Assembly: GCA_963713545.1 (NCBI GenBank)
Contig: CAVQME010000002.1
Location: 310,001-374,000 of the forward strand
DNA: 64,000 bases
DNA from: CAVPLM01 sp963713545
GTDB taxonomy: Bacteria; Actinomycetota; Thermoleophilia; RBG-16-64-13
Direction of reading: 5' to 3'
The notes beneath the pieces were generated by a model that saw only the letters and a program-made list of their open reading frames with translations, was not told the DNA's origin and did not search any database. This document shows positions 53,248 through 62,372 of this stretch, one piece after another; position 1 is the first letter of the stretch; each line of letters begins with the position of its first letter. The position numbers were made by a program, and so were the translations under genes.

Positions 53248-56200
53248 TCACGCCCCTTTCGGAATCTGAGTCACCGTCTCCCGCCGCCCCGCGTGATCGC
53301 GCGCCTCTTTCTGGCCCCCGAACCTGCGCGACAGCACCCGGGAAGTGCCGTCGGCCTCGAGAGCGACGCCGTAGAGGGTATCGGCGATCTCCATCGTCTG
53401 CCGCTGATGGGTGATGATTATGAACTGGGTCCTTTCCCGGTACTTTCGTATCAAGGAAAGAAAACGGCGGATGTTCACATCGTCGAGAGAGGCCTCCACC
53501 TCGTCCAGGATATAGAAGGGGCAGGGTCGGGCGAGAAAGAGCGAGAAGAGGAAGGCGATGGCCGTCATGGCCTTCTCGCCCCCGGAGAGCAGGCTCATGC
53601 TGCGCGGAGCCTTGTTCGGCAGCCTCACTTCCAGAGCTATGCCGCCCGCGGCCTCAGCGCCGGTCGCGTCTGTGGGTGCTTCTCCGTCCTCCAGACCGGT
53701 AGGGAGGCTTTCAGTCCGGTTCTCCGCCTGTCCGGTGGAGGTCTTCCCTTCGGTCAGCTTGAGCGTACCCTTCGCTCCCGGGAATACGGTGGCGATGACC
53801 GAGGAGAAGTGCTCCTTGGTGGCCTGGAAGATCTCAGAGAAAGACCCTTCGATGTGTTCGTCAAGGTCGGAGATAAGCTCTTGTAGCTGAGAGACCGAGG
53901 CCTCCAGATCGCGCCGCTGCTCCTTCAGGAAGCGGGCCCGCTCTTCGAGCTCCGCGCACTCTTGCTCCGCGAGCGGGTTGACCGGCCCTATCTTCTCCCG
54001 CCTCCGTTCCGCCCGCTCCACCGCTCCGAGCAGTGTACCGGCGTCCTCCCCCACTACGTTCGCGGTTGTCAATCCCCGGGGTGACAGGTGCCGGCGGCGG
54101 AGCTCGGCCAACTCGTCCTCCAGCACCGAGCGGCGATCGTCGAATCGGGCCTCGTCCACTTGCAGAAGGGCGATCCGGTCCGTCAGACCGTCCTGCTCGT
54201 GCTGCAATTCGGTCTCCGCCCCTCCCCAGTCGCGAATGGTCTTCGCCGCTTCTTGCGAGCGCAACCGTGCGTCCTCCGCACGGGCCTCCAACCCCGAAGA
54301 GACGACTCGGAGACGCTCGGCAAGCCGTTCGACGACCGTGAGCAACCCGGCCAGAACCGGCAGATAACGCTCCAGAAAGGTCACCCGGCGCCTATAGCGT
54401 GCCACTTCCACCGTGGCCGACTCCCATAGGGCGCGGGCCCGCTCGCGTTCGTTCTGATTGGCCCGGCACCGCTCCCGCAATCTGACTGCCACCAGCTCGG
54501 CCTGGCTCTTCTTCGCTCTCAGCCTACCAACGCTGTTCCGCAGGGCTTCCAGACGGGTCTGCGCGCTGCGGAGAGACACCCGAGCGGTCTCCAGCTCTCC
54601 TTCCCTGGCGGCCATCGCCTCTTCCAGCAACCGAAGATCGGCCTGCAGCTGAGCCAGAGAGGCAAGTTCGCGCTCGTGGCGCGCTTGCAGCTCGGCCCGT
54701 CCGACTCCGGATTCCTCCACCCGACGAGCGTGAAGGTCGCACTCGTTCGCACATGCCGCCAGCATGCTCTCGGTCTCGCGCAAGGTCTCCTCGGCCCGCC
54801 GGGAGGCGCCTTCAGCTTGCGCTGCGAGGTCCCGGGCCTCCTCGGCGGTCGTGCGCGCTTCCGCCGACCTCTCCGCCAGCCCTGCCCGTTCTTGGGCAAG
54901 ATCGTGCAGTTCGTTCTGCGCCTTCAAGATCGTCTCGGCCCCTACATCTTGACGCCTCGCGACATGCAGTCCCAACCGCGCCAACTCACCCGATCGGGTG
55001 ACCACCCGCCAGGACCCGCCCGCTGCACCCGTGACGTTCGCGCCCGGCCGCTCATCGCCTATCAGCACGGCCGTGCGTGGCACCAGCACCTTCAAGGTGC
55101 CGACCAAATCGTCGGGTCCGGAGACGACTTCCCAAAGGTCGCGAGTCCCCGCGGGCAGAGCGTCTGCAGGCGTGCCGCCCGATCCAGCCGGAGTCGCCGC
55201 GCGGATGGGCTTCGACCCGGCCGCCTGACCGAGGACTCCGCTCTCACGGATGGCTTCGAACGGGCCGTCGACCTGGAGGGCAAGACTGAGCTCGCTCGGG
55301 TCTCCCCAGACGACAGCTTGAGCCAAGGACCCCAGCGCGGCAGACACGGCTCTTTCATAGCCCGGCTCCACAGTCAGGACCTCGGTCAGGAGCCGGCAGC
55401 CCTCCGCCGAAGCGAGCAGCGCCCGCGCTCCTGCGGGAATGCCCTCCCTGCGCTCCAAGACATCCCGCAAGACCGCCTCTCTCGACTCGAGGCCGGCCAT
55501 CGATTGCAGGAGAGCCGCCTCTACCAGGGCCGCTTCCGTCTCGCGCGCCCGGGCGCCCTCGCGCTGAGACACGGCGGCCGCCAGCACCTCCCGCGCCCGG
55601 CGCAAGGTCTCCTCTCCAATCGTCTTCTGCCGCTCGAGCACAGCCGTCTGGGCCTCCAACTCCTCCAGTTGAGCCGTCGCCGCCTGCATCACCCCGGTCA
55701 ACTCCGAGAGCGCCCGCATCTTGCCTTCGATCTCCCGGCGCAGGAACTCCCGGTCCTGTACCCCCCGCGAGCGCGCGGCCTCCAACTCGAAGACGGTGTC
55801 CTTGAGATCGTCCTCGGTCTCGCTCAGAGCCCGGTAGGCGGGCAAGGATTCCTCCAGCGCCGCCTTGATCGCCTGCTCCCAACCATCCACCACTCCGAGC
55901 CTGGTCTCGTCTGCCGACAGGGCCCTCATCTCTTCCAGCCGAGACGCCAACGACACCGATTCGCCTCGCGCCAGTTCCAGTCGCCTGTGGGCACGATCTA
56001 GATCGCCCTCGAGGCGCGCCACCCTCTGCCGCAAGACGACCGCCCGGCTCTCCACCCGCTCGGTCTCGGACCGCACCCGGTGAAAGAGGGCGCTCAGCTC
56101 CTCTCTGCCCTGGAGCACTGCCGCGAACTGCTCCTCTTCGGCCAACCGTTGCCGGCGAAGCTCCGTGAGCCCAATCTCGATCTCCTCTCGCCGCGACCGC

Positions 56201-56955
56201 AGGCGCGCCAGTTCATCTTTGGTCTCTCGGCCGGAACCCTGAAGCCCGGCCAGGTTGACGAGGAGCCACTTGGCCTTGGCGCCAGCCCACTCCTCAGTGG
56301 CTTGGGCGAAGCGCTCCGCGGCCACGACCTGCTGTCTGAGCGGCCGCAGGGCCCCGTTCACCTCCCTCTCGATGTCACTCACACGGAGAAGATTCTGCCC
56401 CGCCCGCTCGAGCTTGGCTTGGGCCCGCTCCCGCCGCTTCTTGAAGACGCCGAGTCCCGCCGCTTCTTCCACCAGAGCCCGCCGCGCCTCGGGGGTGGAG
56501 TTGAGCAGGGCCTCCACCTTGCCCTGGCTGATGACGCTATGCATCTCCCTGCCCAGACCGAGACCCCCGACCAGATCCTGCACGTCGAGCAGTCTGCACC
56601 CGCTGCCGTTCACGCGATATTCCGACCCACTGTCCCTCACCAGTCGCCTGGTTATCTCAACCTGCGCGCAATCCAGCGGGAATGAGCCGCACTCGTTGTC
56701 GAAGACCAGACTGACCTCGGCAACGGCGCTCGACTTCCTTCCGTCCGGACCCGAGAAGATGACGTCCTGCATCGACCGACCCCGCAGATTGGCGGGGCTC
56801 TGTTCGCCCAACACCCATAGAACGGCATCGGCGATGTTGCTCTTTCCGCTGCCGTTCGGACCGATGATCACCGTCACCCCCGGCTCGAAGGCGAGTTCCG
56901 TGGGCCTAGCGAAGGTCTTGAAACCCCGCAGCCGCATGGATTGCAGATGGGACAC
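53248..56955 (-). CDS. smc: Chromosome segregation protein SMC
   Basis: Condensin ATPase. Walker A GPNGSGKS at residues 32-39, long coiled coils on both sides of a hinge (about 500-660, containing Gly/Ser/Pro-rich loops), then the ABC signature LLSGGEKAMTAIAF and Walker B FYILDEVEASLDD near the C-terminus. A Ser/Thr/Glu-rich loop of about 45 residues before the signature motif seems longer than usual. 1235 aa. The stop directly precedes ftsY and the start abuts rnc, a classical rnc-smc-ftsY operon. Confidence 0.97.
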   Translation of the reverse strand: MSHLQSMRLRGFKTFARPTELAFEPGVTVIIGPNGSGKSNIADAVLWVLGEQSPANLRGRSMQDVIFSGPDGRKSSAVAEVSLVFDNECGSFPLDCAQVEITRRLVRDSGSEYRVNGSGCRLLDVQDLVGGLGLGREMHSVISQGKVEALLNSTPEARRALVEEAAGLGVFKKRRERAQAKLERAGQNLLRVSDIEREVNGALRPLRQQVVAAERFAQATEEWAGAKAKWLLVNLAGLQGSGRETKDELARLRSRREEIEIGLTELRRQRLAEEEQFAAVLQGREELSALFHRVRSETERVESRAVVLRQRVARLEGDLDRAHRRLELARGESVSLASRLEEMRALSADETRLGVVDGWEQAIKAALEESLPAYRALSETEDDLKDTVFELEAARSRGVQDREFLRREIEGKMRALSELTGVMQAATAQLEELEAQTAVLERQKTIGEETLRRAREVLAAAVSQREGARARETEAALVEAALLQSMAGLESREAVLRDVLERREGIPAGARALLASAEGCRLLTEVLTVEPGYERAVSAALGSLAQAVVWGDPSELSLALQVDGPFEAIRESGVLGQAAGSKPIRAATPAGSGGTPADALPAGTRDLWEVVSGPDDLVGTLKVLVPRTAVLIGDERPGANVTGAAGGSWRVVTRSGELARLGLHVARRQDVGAETILKAQNELHDLAQERAGLAERSAEARTTAEEARDLAAQAEGASRRAEETLRETESMLAACANECDLHARRVEESGVGRAELQARHERELASLAQLQADLRLLEEAMAAREGELETARVSLRSAQTRLEALRNSVGRLRAKKSQAELVAVRLRERCRANQNERERARALWESATVEVARYRRRVTFLERYLPVLAGLLTVVERLAERLRVVSSGLEARAEDARLRSQEAAKTIRDWGGAETELQHEQDGLTDRIALLQVDEARFDDRRSVLEDELAELRRRHLSPRGLTTANVVGEDAGTLLGAVERAERRREKIGPVNPLAEQECAELEERARFLKEQRRDLEASVSQLQELISDLDEHIEGSFSEIFQATKEHFSSVIATVFPGAKGTLKLTEGKTSTGQAENRTESLPTGLEDGEAPTDATGAEAAGGIALEVRLPNKAPRSMSLLSGGEKAMTAIAFLFSLFLARPCPFYILDEVEASLDDVNIRRFLSLIRKYRERTQFIIITHQRQTMEIADTLYGVALEADGTSRVLSRRFGGQKEARDHAGRRETVTQIPKGA

Positions 56956-57738
56956 CTACGTAGCCTTGCCTTCCCCCAGAGAGGTGACAAGCGAGGCAAG
57001 GGCCTCCCCCGCAGCCGCCTGCTCGCTCATCTTGATCGTGGTGCCCGTGCCCCGCCCCGAAGGAGATCCACCGACCAGCACCTCGGACGTGAACACCCGG
57101 GCATGCGGGGGGCCGGCTTCAGCGACCAGGCGATAGACGGGCTGGAGACCGCGAGGCGCGAGCAACTCCTGGAGCGTGGTCTTGTTGTCCACATGAGCAG
57201 TGACGGCGTACTGGATCTGCCGCTCGAAAGCCTCGATCACCGCTCCCCGGGTCTGCTCGAACCCATGGGTGAGATATACGGCACCGATGAGGGCCTCGAG
57301 CACGTTACCTTGGATGGTAGGACTGTCCGCCGCCTCCCTGCGCTTGCGCTCAGGCGCCGGGGCCTGCTCGATGAGCAGCCCCTCCAATCCCAGCGCTTGG
57401 GCTACTTGCACGCAACTGGTGCGGCTGACGACGAACGCCTTGACCCTGGCCATGTCGCCTTCGTCGCTCTCCGGGAAGCGCTGGTAGAGGGCGGAAGCGA
57501 TGGCCAGCCCCAGCACGCTGTCGCCGAGAAACTCCAGGCGTTCGTAGGATTCGGTCCTGGTGTCGACCCAGGAGGAATGAGTGAGAGCCAACTCGAGCAA
57601 ACGGGGGGGAGTTGCCGGGCCAGGGCTACCAGTGTGGGAGCCTCGCCCGCCGAAGGAAGCCGGTCGGGGCGCCGCGGCCGCGACCAAGGGAAAGCGGGAA
57701 CTGCCCGCACCAGCGCCGGCAGCCCCCGCACTTTCCAA
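56956..57738 (-). CDS. rnc: Ribonuclease III
   Basis: Double-strand-specific endonuclease for rRNA processing. Catalytic motif ERLEFLGDSVLGL, later EALIGAVYLTHGFE, and a C-terminal dsRNA-binding domain ending EALASLVTSLGEGKAT. About 45 Gly/Ala/Pro-rich residues precede the domain; the start may lie further in. 260 aa as given. It follows acpP by 19 bp. Confidence 0.95.
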   Translation of the reverse strand: MESAGAAGAGAGSSRFPLVAAAAPRPASFGGRGSHTGSPGPATPPRLLELALTHSSWVDTRTESYERLEFLGDSVLGLAIASALYQRFPESDEGDMARVKAFVVSRTSCVQVAQALGLEGLLIEQAPAPERKRREAADSPTIQGNVLEALIGAVYLTHGFEQTRGAVIEAFERQIQYAVTAHVDNKTTLQELLAPRGLQPVYRLVAEAGPPHARVFTSEVLVGGSPSGRGTGTTIKMSEQAAAGEALASLVTSLGEGKAT

Positions 57739-57757
57739 TCTCTCCCGGGGATGGGCG

Positions 57758-57997
57758 TCAGACGCGGGCGGCGATGAAGTCGACCGCTGCGCCGACCGTG
57801 GTGATGGTCTGAGCTTCTTCGTCGGAGATCTTCACACCGAACTGGTCCTCAAGCTCCATGATGAGCTCGACGAGGTCGAGGCTGTCGGCATCAAGGTCGT
57901 CCTGGAAGGAGGCTTCCTCCATGACGTCACCAGCGTCTACACCAAGCTGCTCCACCAGGATATCGCGCACCTTGGCGAAGATCTCCTCTCTGGTCAT
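57758..57997 (-). CDS. acpP: Acyl carrier protein
   Basis: 79 aa with the phosphopantetheine attachment Ser39 in DLDADSLDLVELIMELE. AAGGAG lies 6 nt before ATG 57997; the same frame is open upstream by chance. It carries fatty-acyl intermediates and is part of plsX-acpP-rnc. No fab genes lie between. Confidence 0.96.
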   Translation of the reverse strand: MTREEIFAKVRDILVEQLGVDAGDVMEEASFQDDLDADSLDLVELIMELEDQFGVKISDEEAQTITTVGAAVDFIAARV

Positions 57998-58071
57998 CTG
58001 CTGCTCCTTGCGTCCAATATCGAAAAGACGACTGACCTGACTTCGGGACAGGGTCATTGTATCAACGGCCG

Positions 58072-59115
58072 TCAAGAAGAGGCAGCATCTCCCCGGCCCA
58101 AGATCGCCGCCACTTCCGCGTCGACCCCGGTCAGCACGCCCCTTCGGAGCGCGCCGGCACCGAAGCGCAGGGCATTGGCGACGGCCTTGCGGGTGGCATT
58201 CCCGTGGCAGATCACCACCAGACCTTTGACCCCCAGCAGATAGGTGCCCCCGTATTCTTCCGGGTCGAAGCCCGCGCGCAGCCTGCGCAGCGCCGGTTTG
58301 AGGAGAATCCCCCCTGCTTTCGCGCGCGTGCCGGAGGTCGCGGCCTCTTTCACCCGGGTGAAGAGGGTCGCGGAACACCCCTCCAGCAGCTTGAGGGCTA
58401 CGTTGCCGGTAAAACCGTCCGTCACTACTACTTCGGCCGTGTTGCGAAGAAGATCGCGTCCCTCCACGTTTCCCACAAAATCGAGCCCCGAGGCCTTGAG
58501 GCGCCGGTAGGACGCCTGAGCCAGCTCGCTGCCCTTGCTCTCCTCTTCACCGATGTTAAGGAGACCCACCCTGGGCTCCGGCGTTCCCATGACCGTCCGC
58601 GCATACGCGGCACCCAACACGCCGAACTCCACCAGATGCTCGGGGCGACAGTCGGCGTTGGCCCCAGAGTCGAGGAACACGACCGGGCCTTTCAGTCCTG
58701 GAAGAATCGTTATGATAGCCGGTCTCCTGATGCCCTCCACACGCCGTACGACCAGCAGGGCCGCCGCCAGCATGGCCCCGGTGTTGCCCGCCGAGATGAA
58801 CCCTTGAGAGGAGCCGTCCGCCACCGTCCTGGCCCCCACGACGATGGACGAGTCGGGCATGCCTTTGACGGCCGCCACGGGCTCCATATTCGAGGTTACG
58901 ACCGACGCGCTCGGCACGATTTCTACGTAGCGGCGGTCGGCTCCCGCGAGATGCATGTCCAGCACCGCTGGGCGGCCCACCAGCAGTACCTTAAGAGAAG
59001 GCGACGCGGCCATAAGGGCCCCGGCCACGATCTCCGCCGGCGCGTTATCGCCGCCCTCGGCGTCGAGCGTGAGGACGACCGGCATGTCAGCCTCATTGGA
59101 AGCGACGGGAGTCAT
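58072..59115 (-). CDS. plsX: Phosphate acyltransferase PlsX
   Basis: Makes acyl-phosphate from acyl-ACP for phospholipid synthesis. LDAEGGDNAPAEIVAGAL at the N-terminus, SAGNTGAMLAAALLVV and VFLDSGANADCRPEHLVEFG in the core. 347 aa. It is followed by acpP. Neither rpmF nor fapR precedes it; the upstream 400 bp are non-coding and shared with the divergent rpoD. Confidence 0.95.
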   Translation of the reverse strand: MTPVASNEADMPVVLTLDAEGGDNAPAEIVAGALMAASPSLKVLLVGRPAVLDMHLAGADRRYVEIVPSASVVTSNMEPVAAVKGMPDSSIVVGARTVADGSSQGFISAGNTGAMLAAALLVVRRVEGIRRPAIITILPGLKGPVVFLDSGANADCRPEHLVEFGVLGAAYARTVMGTPEPRVGLLNIGEEESKGSELAQASYRRLKASGLDFVGNVEGRDLLRNTAEVVVTDGFTGNVALKLLEGCSATLFTRVKEAATSGTRAKAGGILLKPALRRLRAGFDPEEYGGTYLLGVKGLVVICHGNATRKAVANALRFGAGALRRGVLTGVDAEVAAILGRGDAASS

Positions 59116-59366
59116 CGTCGTTCTATCTCCTTGAACTTGCCGAGCCGACCGGCATCATCCTTTCGCGGGCGATATCACGGTCGAGGGAGATGCTCCTCGA
59201 AATGTCTCACAAAGCAGCGCCGGCGGGAAGGTCGCGGACCGATCGTACCCAGCAGGAGCCAGAGCCGGCCCAAACGGATCCCGAAACCCCCTGTGAGCAA
59301 TCTACCCTACGGGAACCTCCAAGCGGGGACCTGTCGTCACCTAGTGGACGCCGTCAGTAGCTGGCG

Positions 59367-59395
59367 TTGCGCAACGAACGTTTGTTCGGTATAAT
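59367..59395 (+). promoter_or_regulatory. rpoD distal promoter P1
   Basis: TTGCGC at 59367-59372 and a perfect TATAAT at 59390-59395, 17-bp spacer. The whole spacer is occupied by an SOS-box palindrome, so a bound repressor would exclude RNA polymerase. Confidence 0.75.
59375..59388. promoter_or_regulatory. LexA-type SOS box in rpoD promoter P1
   Basis: CGAACGTTTGTTCG: a perfect 5+5 palindrome CGAAC-N4-GTTCG, the LexA operator known from Bacillus and mycobacteria. It lies between the -35 and -10 of P1. Binding would switch P1 off until DNA damage inactivates LexA, while P2 and P3 downstream would be free or only partly affected. Confidence 0.8.
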
Positions 59396-59423
59396 GGAGC
59401 AAAGGCACCGAGCGACCCTGGAA

Positions 59424-59452
59424 TTGACAGCATGGAAGAAGCGGAGTAGACT
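59424..59452 (+). promoter_or_regulatory. rpoD promoter P2
   Basis: Consensus TTGACA at 59424-59429 and TAGACT at 59447-59452, 17-bp spacer. Confidence 0.7.
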
Positions 59453-59453
59453 A

Positions 59454-59482
59454 TTGCGGTTTGTGTCGTAAGACGGTATAAA
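59454..59482 (+). promoter_or_regulatory. rpoD proximal promoter P3
   Basis: TTGCGG at 59454-59459 and TATAAA at 59477-59482, 17-bp spacer. It begins 1 bp after the P2 -10 element, so P2 and P3 cannot be occupied together. The predicted leader is about 35 nt. Confidence 0.7.
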
Positions 59483-59522
59483 AAGAGAAAGCTTAAATCT
59501 CCATTTAGGATAGCAGAAGACA

Positions 59523-60611
59523 GTGCATAGAGAAAGTGAAATCGCCACCATCGACGTCCGCACCATCGTGGATGTCCAGGATCTTTTGCAGTTCGGCCAG
59601 GAACGCGGCTACGTGACCAGCGACGAGATCATGGCCTTGGTCGAGGAATACGACATGACCATGGAAGAGATCGAGGACCTCTACTCGCAGCTCTTCGACC
59701 AGTCGATCGAGATCTACGAGCAGAGCCCGGTCACGCAGGGCGTCCTCGAGCCCACCGAGCCGACTCTCGATCTGTCAATCGAGACGGTGACTCACGACCC
59801 GCTTCGTCTCTACCTCAAGGAAGCCGGCGAGATCCCTCTCCTCACAAAGGACGAAGAGATCGAACTGGCCAAACGCATCGAAGCCGGTGACAAGCGGGCC
59901 AAGGACCGTATGATCCAGTCGAACCTGCGTCTGGTCATCTCCATCGCCAAGAACTACTACACCCAGGACATGGACCTGCTCGACCTCATCCAGGAGGGCA
60001 ACACCGGTCTCATCCGGGCGGTGGAGAAGTTCGATTACCGCAAGGGCTACAAATTCTCCACGTACGCCACCTGGTGGATCCGGCAGGCTATCACTCGGGC
60101 CATCGCCAACCAGGATCGCAACATCCGCATCCCGGTGCACATGATCGAGAAGATCAACAAGATGGTCCGCACGGAGCGGAAGCTGCTGCAGGAGACCGGT
60201 AAGGAGCCCAACGAGGACGAACTGGCATACGAGCTGGGCATCGATCCTCAAGAGGTGCAGGAGATGCGCAAGATCGCCCAGCGCACCACCTCGCTCGAGA
60301 CCCCCATCGGCGACGAAGAAGACGCCGAACTCGGCGACTTCATCGAGAATTCCAATACCCCCGATCCCGCCGACGTGGTCTCGAGCATCATCGCCAAGGA
60401 GAGCCTGGACAAGGTGCTGAAGGCCATGGACGAGCGGGAACGCAAGGTAGTGGAGCTCCGCTTCGGTCTCAAAGGCGAGCACCCCCGGACCCTGGCCGAG
60501 GTGAGCAGCCGCTTCAACGTCAGCCGCGAGCGGATCAGGCAGATCGAGGCCAAAGCCCTCGAGCAGATCAAGGCTGCGGACGAGATCCAGGCCATGAGGG
60601 AAACGGCCTAG
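59523..60611 (+). CDS. rpoD: Primary sigma factor RpoD/SigA
   Basis: Housekeeping sigma-70. Short region 1.1 (about 15-60), region 1.2-2 with DPLRLYLKEAGEIPLLTKDEE, NLRLVISIAKNYY, DLIQEGNTGLIRAVEKFDYRKGYKFSTYATWWIRQA, region 3, and region 4 with ERERKVVELRFGLKG, TLAEVSSRFNVSRERIRQIEAKAL. 362 aa, no large non-conserved insertion. It starts at GTG 59523 with only a weak AGGA about 12 nt upstream. A short hairpin terminator follows. Confidence 0.96.
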   Translation: MHRESEIATIDVRTIVDVQDLLQFGQERGYVTSDEIMALVEEYDMTMEEIEDLYSQLFDQSIEIYEQSPVTQGVLEPTEPTLDLSIETVTHDPLRLYLKEAGEIPLLTKDEEIELAKRIEAGDKRAKDRMIQSNLRLVISIAKNYYTQDMDLLDLIQEGNTGLIRAVEKFDYRKGYKFSTYATWWIRQAITRAIANQDRNIRIPVHMIEKINKMVRTERKLLQETGKEPNEDELAYELGIDPQEVQEMRKIAQRTTSLETPIGDEEDAELGDFIENSNTPDPADVVSSIIAKESLDKVLKAMDERERKVVELRFGLKGEHPRTLAEVSSRFNVSRERIRQIEAKALEQIKAADEIQAMRETA

Positions 60612-60657
60612 GCAATCCCGGCCGGTCCCGACCTCCAGAGTCCTTCGTGAAGGCGGC

Positions 60658-60682
60658 CCCCTCCGAGGGGTTGTCTTCCTTT
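60658..60682 (+). terminator. Terminator after rpoD
   Basis: CCCCT (60658-60662) pairs with AGGGG (60666-60670) over a 3-nt loop, followed by TTGTCTTCCTTT. The stem is short but the position, 47 nt after the rpoD stop, fits. Confidence 0.55.
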
Positions 60683-60739
60683 GCGGGCCGGTCCACCTGA
60701 CTCGGCCCCACTCAACTTTTGTGAAGCGTGCGACACCGT

Positions 60740-60769
60740 TTGGCACGCGGGCTCGGTATGTGGTAAGTA
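60740..60769 (+). promoter_or_regulatory. Candidate promoter of the solute-binding lipoprotein gene
   Basis: TTGGCA at 60740-60745 and TAAGTA at 60764-60769 (18-bp spacer) with a TGG extended element. It lies 40 bp before the ATG, which is preceded by a strong AGGAGG. Confidence 0.45.
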
Positions 60770-60808
60770 TGCGCTCACATTTCAATCCCACTAGGAGGGG
60801 AAAGCAGT

Positions 60809-62296
60809 ATGTCCGATAAGGAACAGAGACTCTCGGGCGAAGAACGAGAGGATCCAGGAGCGCTACGTGGGAAACCGGTGAGCCGCCGTGACTTCCTCAA
60901 AGTGGCCGGCATCGCCGGCGCTACCATAGGTGTCGGGGCGGGCCTCGGAGGCCTTCTGACAGCCTGTGGCGAAGAGGAGACCACGACGACCACGGCCGCG
61001 GCTGAAACCACTACCACGGCCGCCGCAGAGACCACCACCACGGCCGCCGCAGAGACCACGACCACCACGGCCGGTGTCGAGGCCGGTCGCCTGATCAAGA
61101 TCGGGGCAGTGTCCCCCATCACCGGGGCCCTTGCCTCGTTCGGTGGTCCCGACAAGTGGATCGTCAGCTACGTCCTCAAAGCCGTCGGCGAAGGAGTGGT
61201 GTGCGGCGACGGCAAGATGCACCCGATCAATATCATCCAACTCGACACCCAGTCCAGCCCCAACCGGGCGGCCGAGGTCACCCAGGACCTGATCTTCAAC
61301 GAAAAGGTCGACATGATGGTTGCCTCTTCGAGCCCCGACACTGTCAACCCTGCAGCCGACCAATGCGAGGCCAACGGGATTCCTTTCCTGGCGAACTTCG
61401 TACCGTGGCAGCCCTTCTATTTCGGCCGGGGTGCCACCCCCGACACTCCCTTCACCTGGACGTGGATGTACCACTTCGGGGTCGAGGACGCAGGCCAGTG
61501 CCGCTTGGGCATGTGGGACCAAGTCCAGACCAACAAGGTAGTGGGGTACCTCTTCCCGAACGACGCGGACGGTCAGGCCTGGTCGAACCCCGAAACGGGC
61601 CTGGAGCCTATCCTGGTCAAGGGAGGTTATACGACGGGCTCCAAGCCGGAGATGTATCAGCCGCCGTCGGAGGACTTCACGCAGCAGATCTCCGAGTACA
61701 AGAAGACCGGCTGCGAGGTCTGTACGGGACTTCAGACGCCGCCCGACTTCACCACCTTCTGGCAGCAGTGCGCTCAGCAAGGCTATCAGCCGAAGATCCT
61801 CAGCATGAGCAAGGCCCTTCTGTTTCACCAGAGCATCGAGGCTGTGGGCGACATCGGTATCGGCACCTCCGACCACATGGTCTGGCATCCAAAGTTCCCT
61901 TACAAAAGCTACCTCACCGGGCAGACCTGCGCGGAGTACGCCGAGGCGTTCACGGCCGAGACAGGCGCGCAGTGGACGCAGCCTCTCGGCCAGCTGGGCA
62001 AATACGAATGGGCGGTCGACGTGCTCAAGCGTGTACCCGACATCGAGAACAAGGAACTGTACGTAGAAGCGATCAAGGTCACGAAGTTCGAGGGCATCAA
62101 CGGCCCTGTCGACTTCAATCTGCCCGTCAAGCCCGGCACTGTCCGCCCGGTCCAGAACGTGTACAAGATCAAGATCGCCGGCGGCCAGTGGGCCAAGTCA
62201 CAGGATCCCAGGTTTAAGTACGACATCTTCATCTGCTTCGGGCAGGACCCGAACATGCCGATCGAGAAGAAGTTCGAGCCGATCCCCTACGCCTAG
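60809..62296 (+). CDS. Branched-chain-type ABC transporter substrate-binding lipoprotein, orphan
   Basis: Type I periplasmic binding protein of the LivJ/urea class (peripla_BP_6 fold): GAVSPITGALASFGGPDKW, LDTQSSPNRAAEVTQDLI and VDMMVASSSPDTVNPAADQCE. The N-terminus has a Tat-like RRDFLK (26-31), a hydrophobic segment and lipobox LLTAC with Cys53. A Thr/Ala linker (about 57-90) of repeated Glu-Thr4-Ala3 units follows. 495 aa. Six or more cysteines in the mature part are unusual. No permease or ATPase genes adjoin it, and the substrate cannot be told. Confidence 0.88.
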   Translation: MSDKEQRLSGEEREDPGALRGKPVSRRDFLKVAGIAGATIGVGAGLGGLLTACGEEETTTTTAAAETTTTAAAETTTTAAAETTTTTAGVEAGRLIKIGAVSPITGALASFGGPDKWIVSYVLKAVGEGVVCGDGKMHPINIIQLDTQSSPNRAAEVTQDLIFNEKVDMMVASSSPDTVNPAADQCEANGIPFLANFVPWQPFYFGRGATPDTPFTWTWMYHFGVEDAGQCRLGMWDQVQTNKVVGYLFPNDADGQAWSNPETGLEPILVKGGYTTGSKPEMYQPPSEDFTQQISEYKKTGCEVCTGLQTPPDFTTFWQQCAQQGYQPKILSMSKALLFHQSIEAVGDIGIGTSDHMVWHPKFPYKSYLTGQTCAEYAEAFTAETGAQWTQPLGQLGKYEWAVDVLKRVPDIENKELYVEAIKVTKFEGINGPVDFNLPVKPGTVRPVQNVYKIKIAGGQWAKSQDPRFKYDIFICFGQDPNMPIEKKFEPIPYA

Positions 62297-62340
62297 AACC
62301 GTCGCTTCAGGCCCCGTGGGGCCGCGTGACCGGTCTTCTC

Positions 62341-62372
62341 AAGGAGGAGCAGCCGCAGGGCTGCTCCTCCTT
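62341..62372. terminator. Strong terminator between the lipoprotein gene and coaBC
   Basis: Perfect 14-bp inverted repeat, AAGGAGGAGCAGCC at 62341-62354 and its complement at 62359-62372, 4-nt loop, followed on the plus strand by CTTC. It lies 44 bp after the lipoprotein stop and, with coaBC converging, could act in both directions. Confidence 0.75.

Larger units (their letters stand above)
59116..59522. other. Divergent intergenic region plsX-rpoD
   Basis: About 407 bp without a credible gene. The right 160 bp hold three tandem plus-strand promoters and an SOS box (separate entries). The left 240 bp must contain the plsX promoter, but I find no convincing pair of hexamers on the minus strand. 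Confidence 0.8.

Noticed and set aside
57758..58378. 206-aa frame containing acyl carrier protein
   Set aside because: The first 127 codons overlap plsX out of frame. A good ribosome-binding site precedes ATG 57997.
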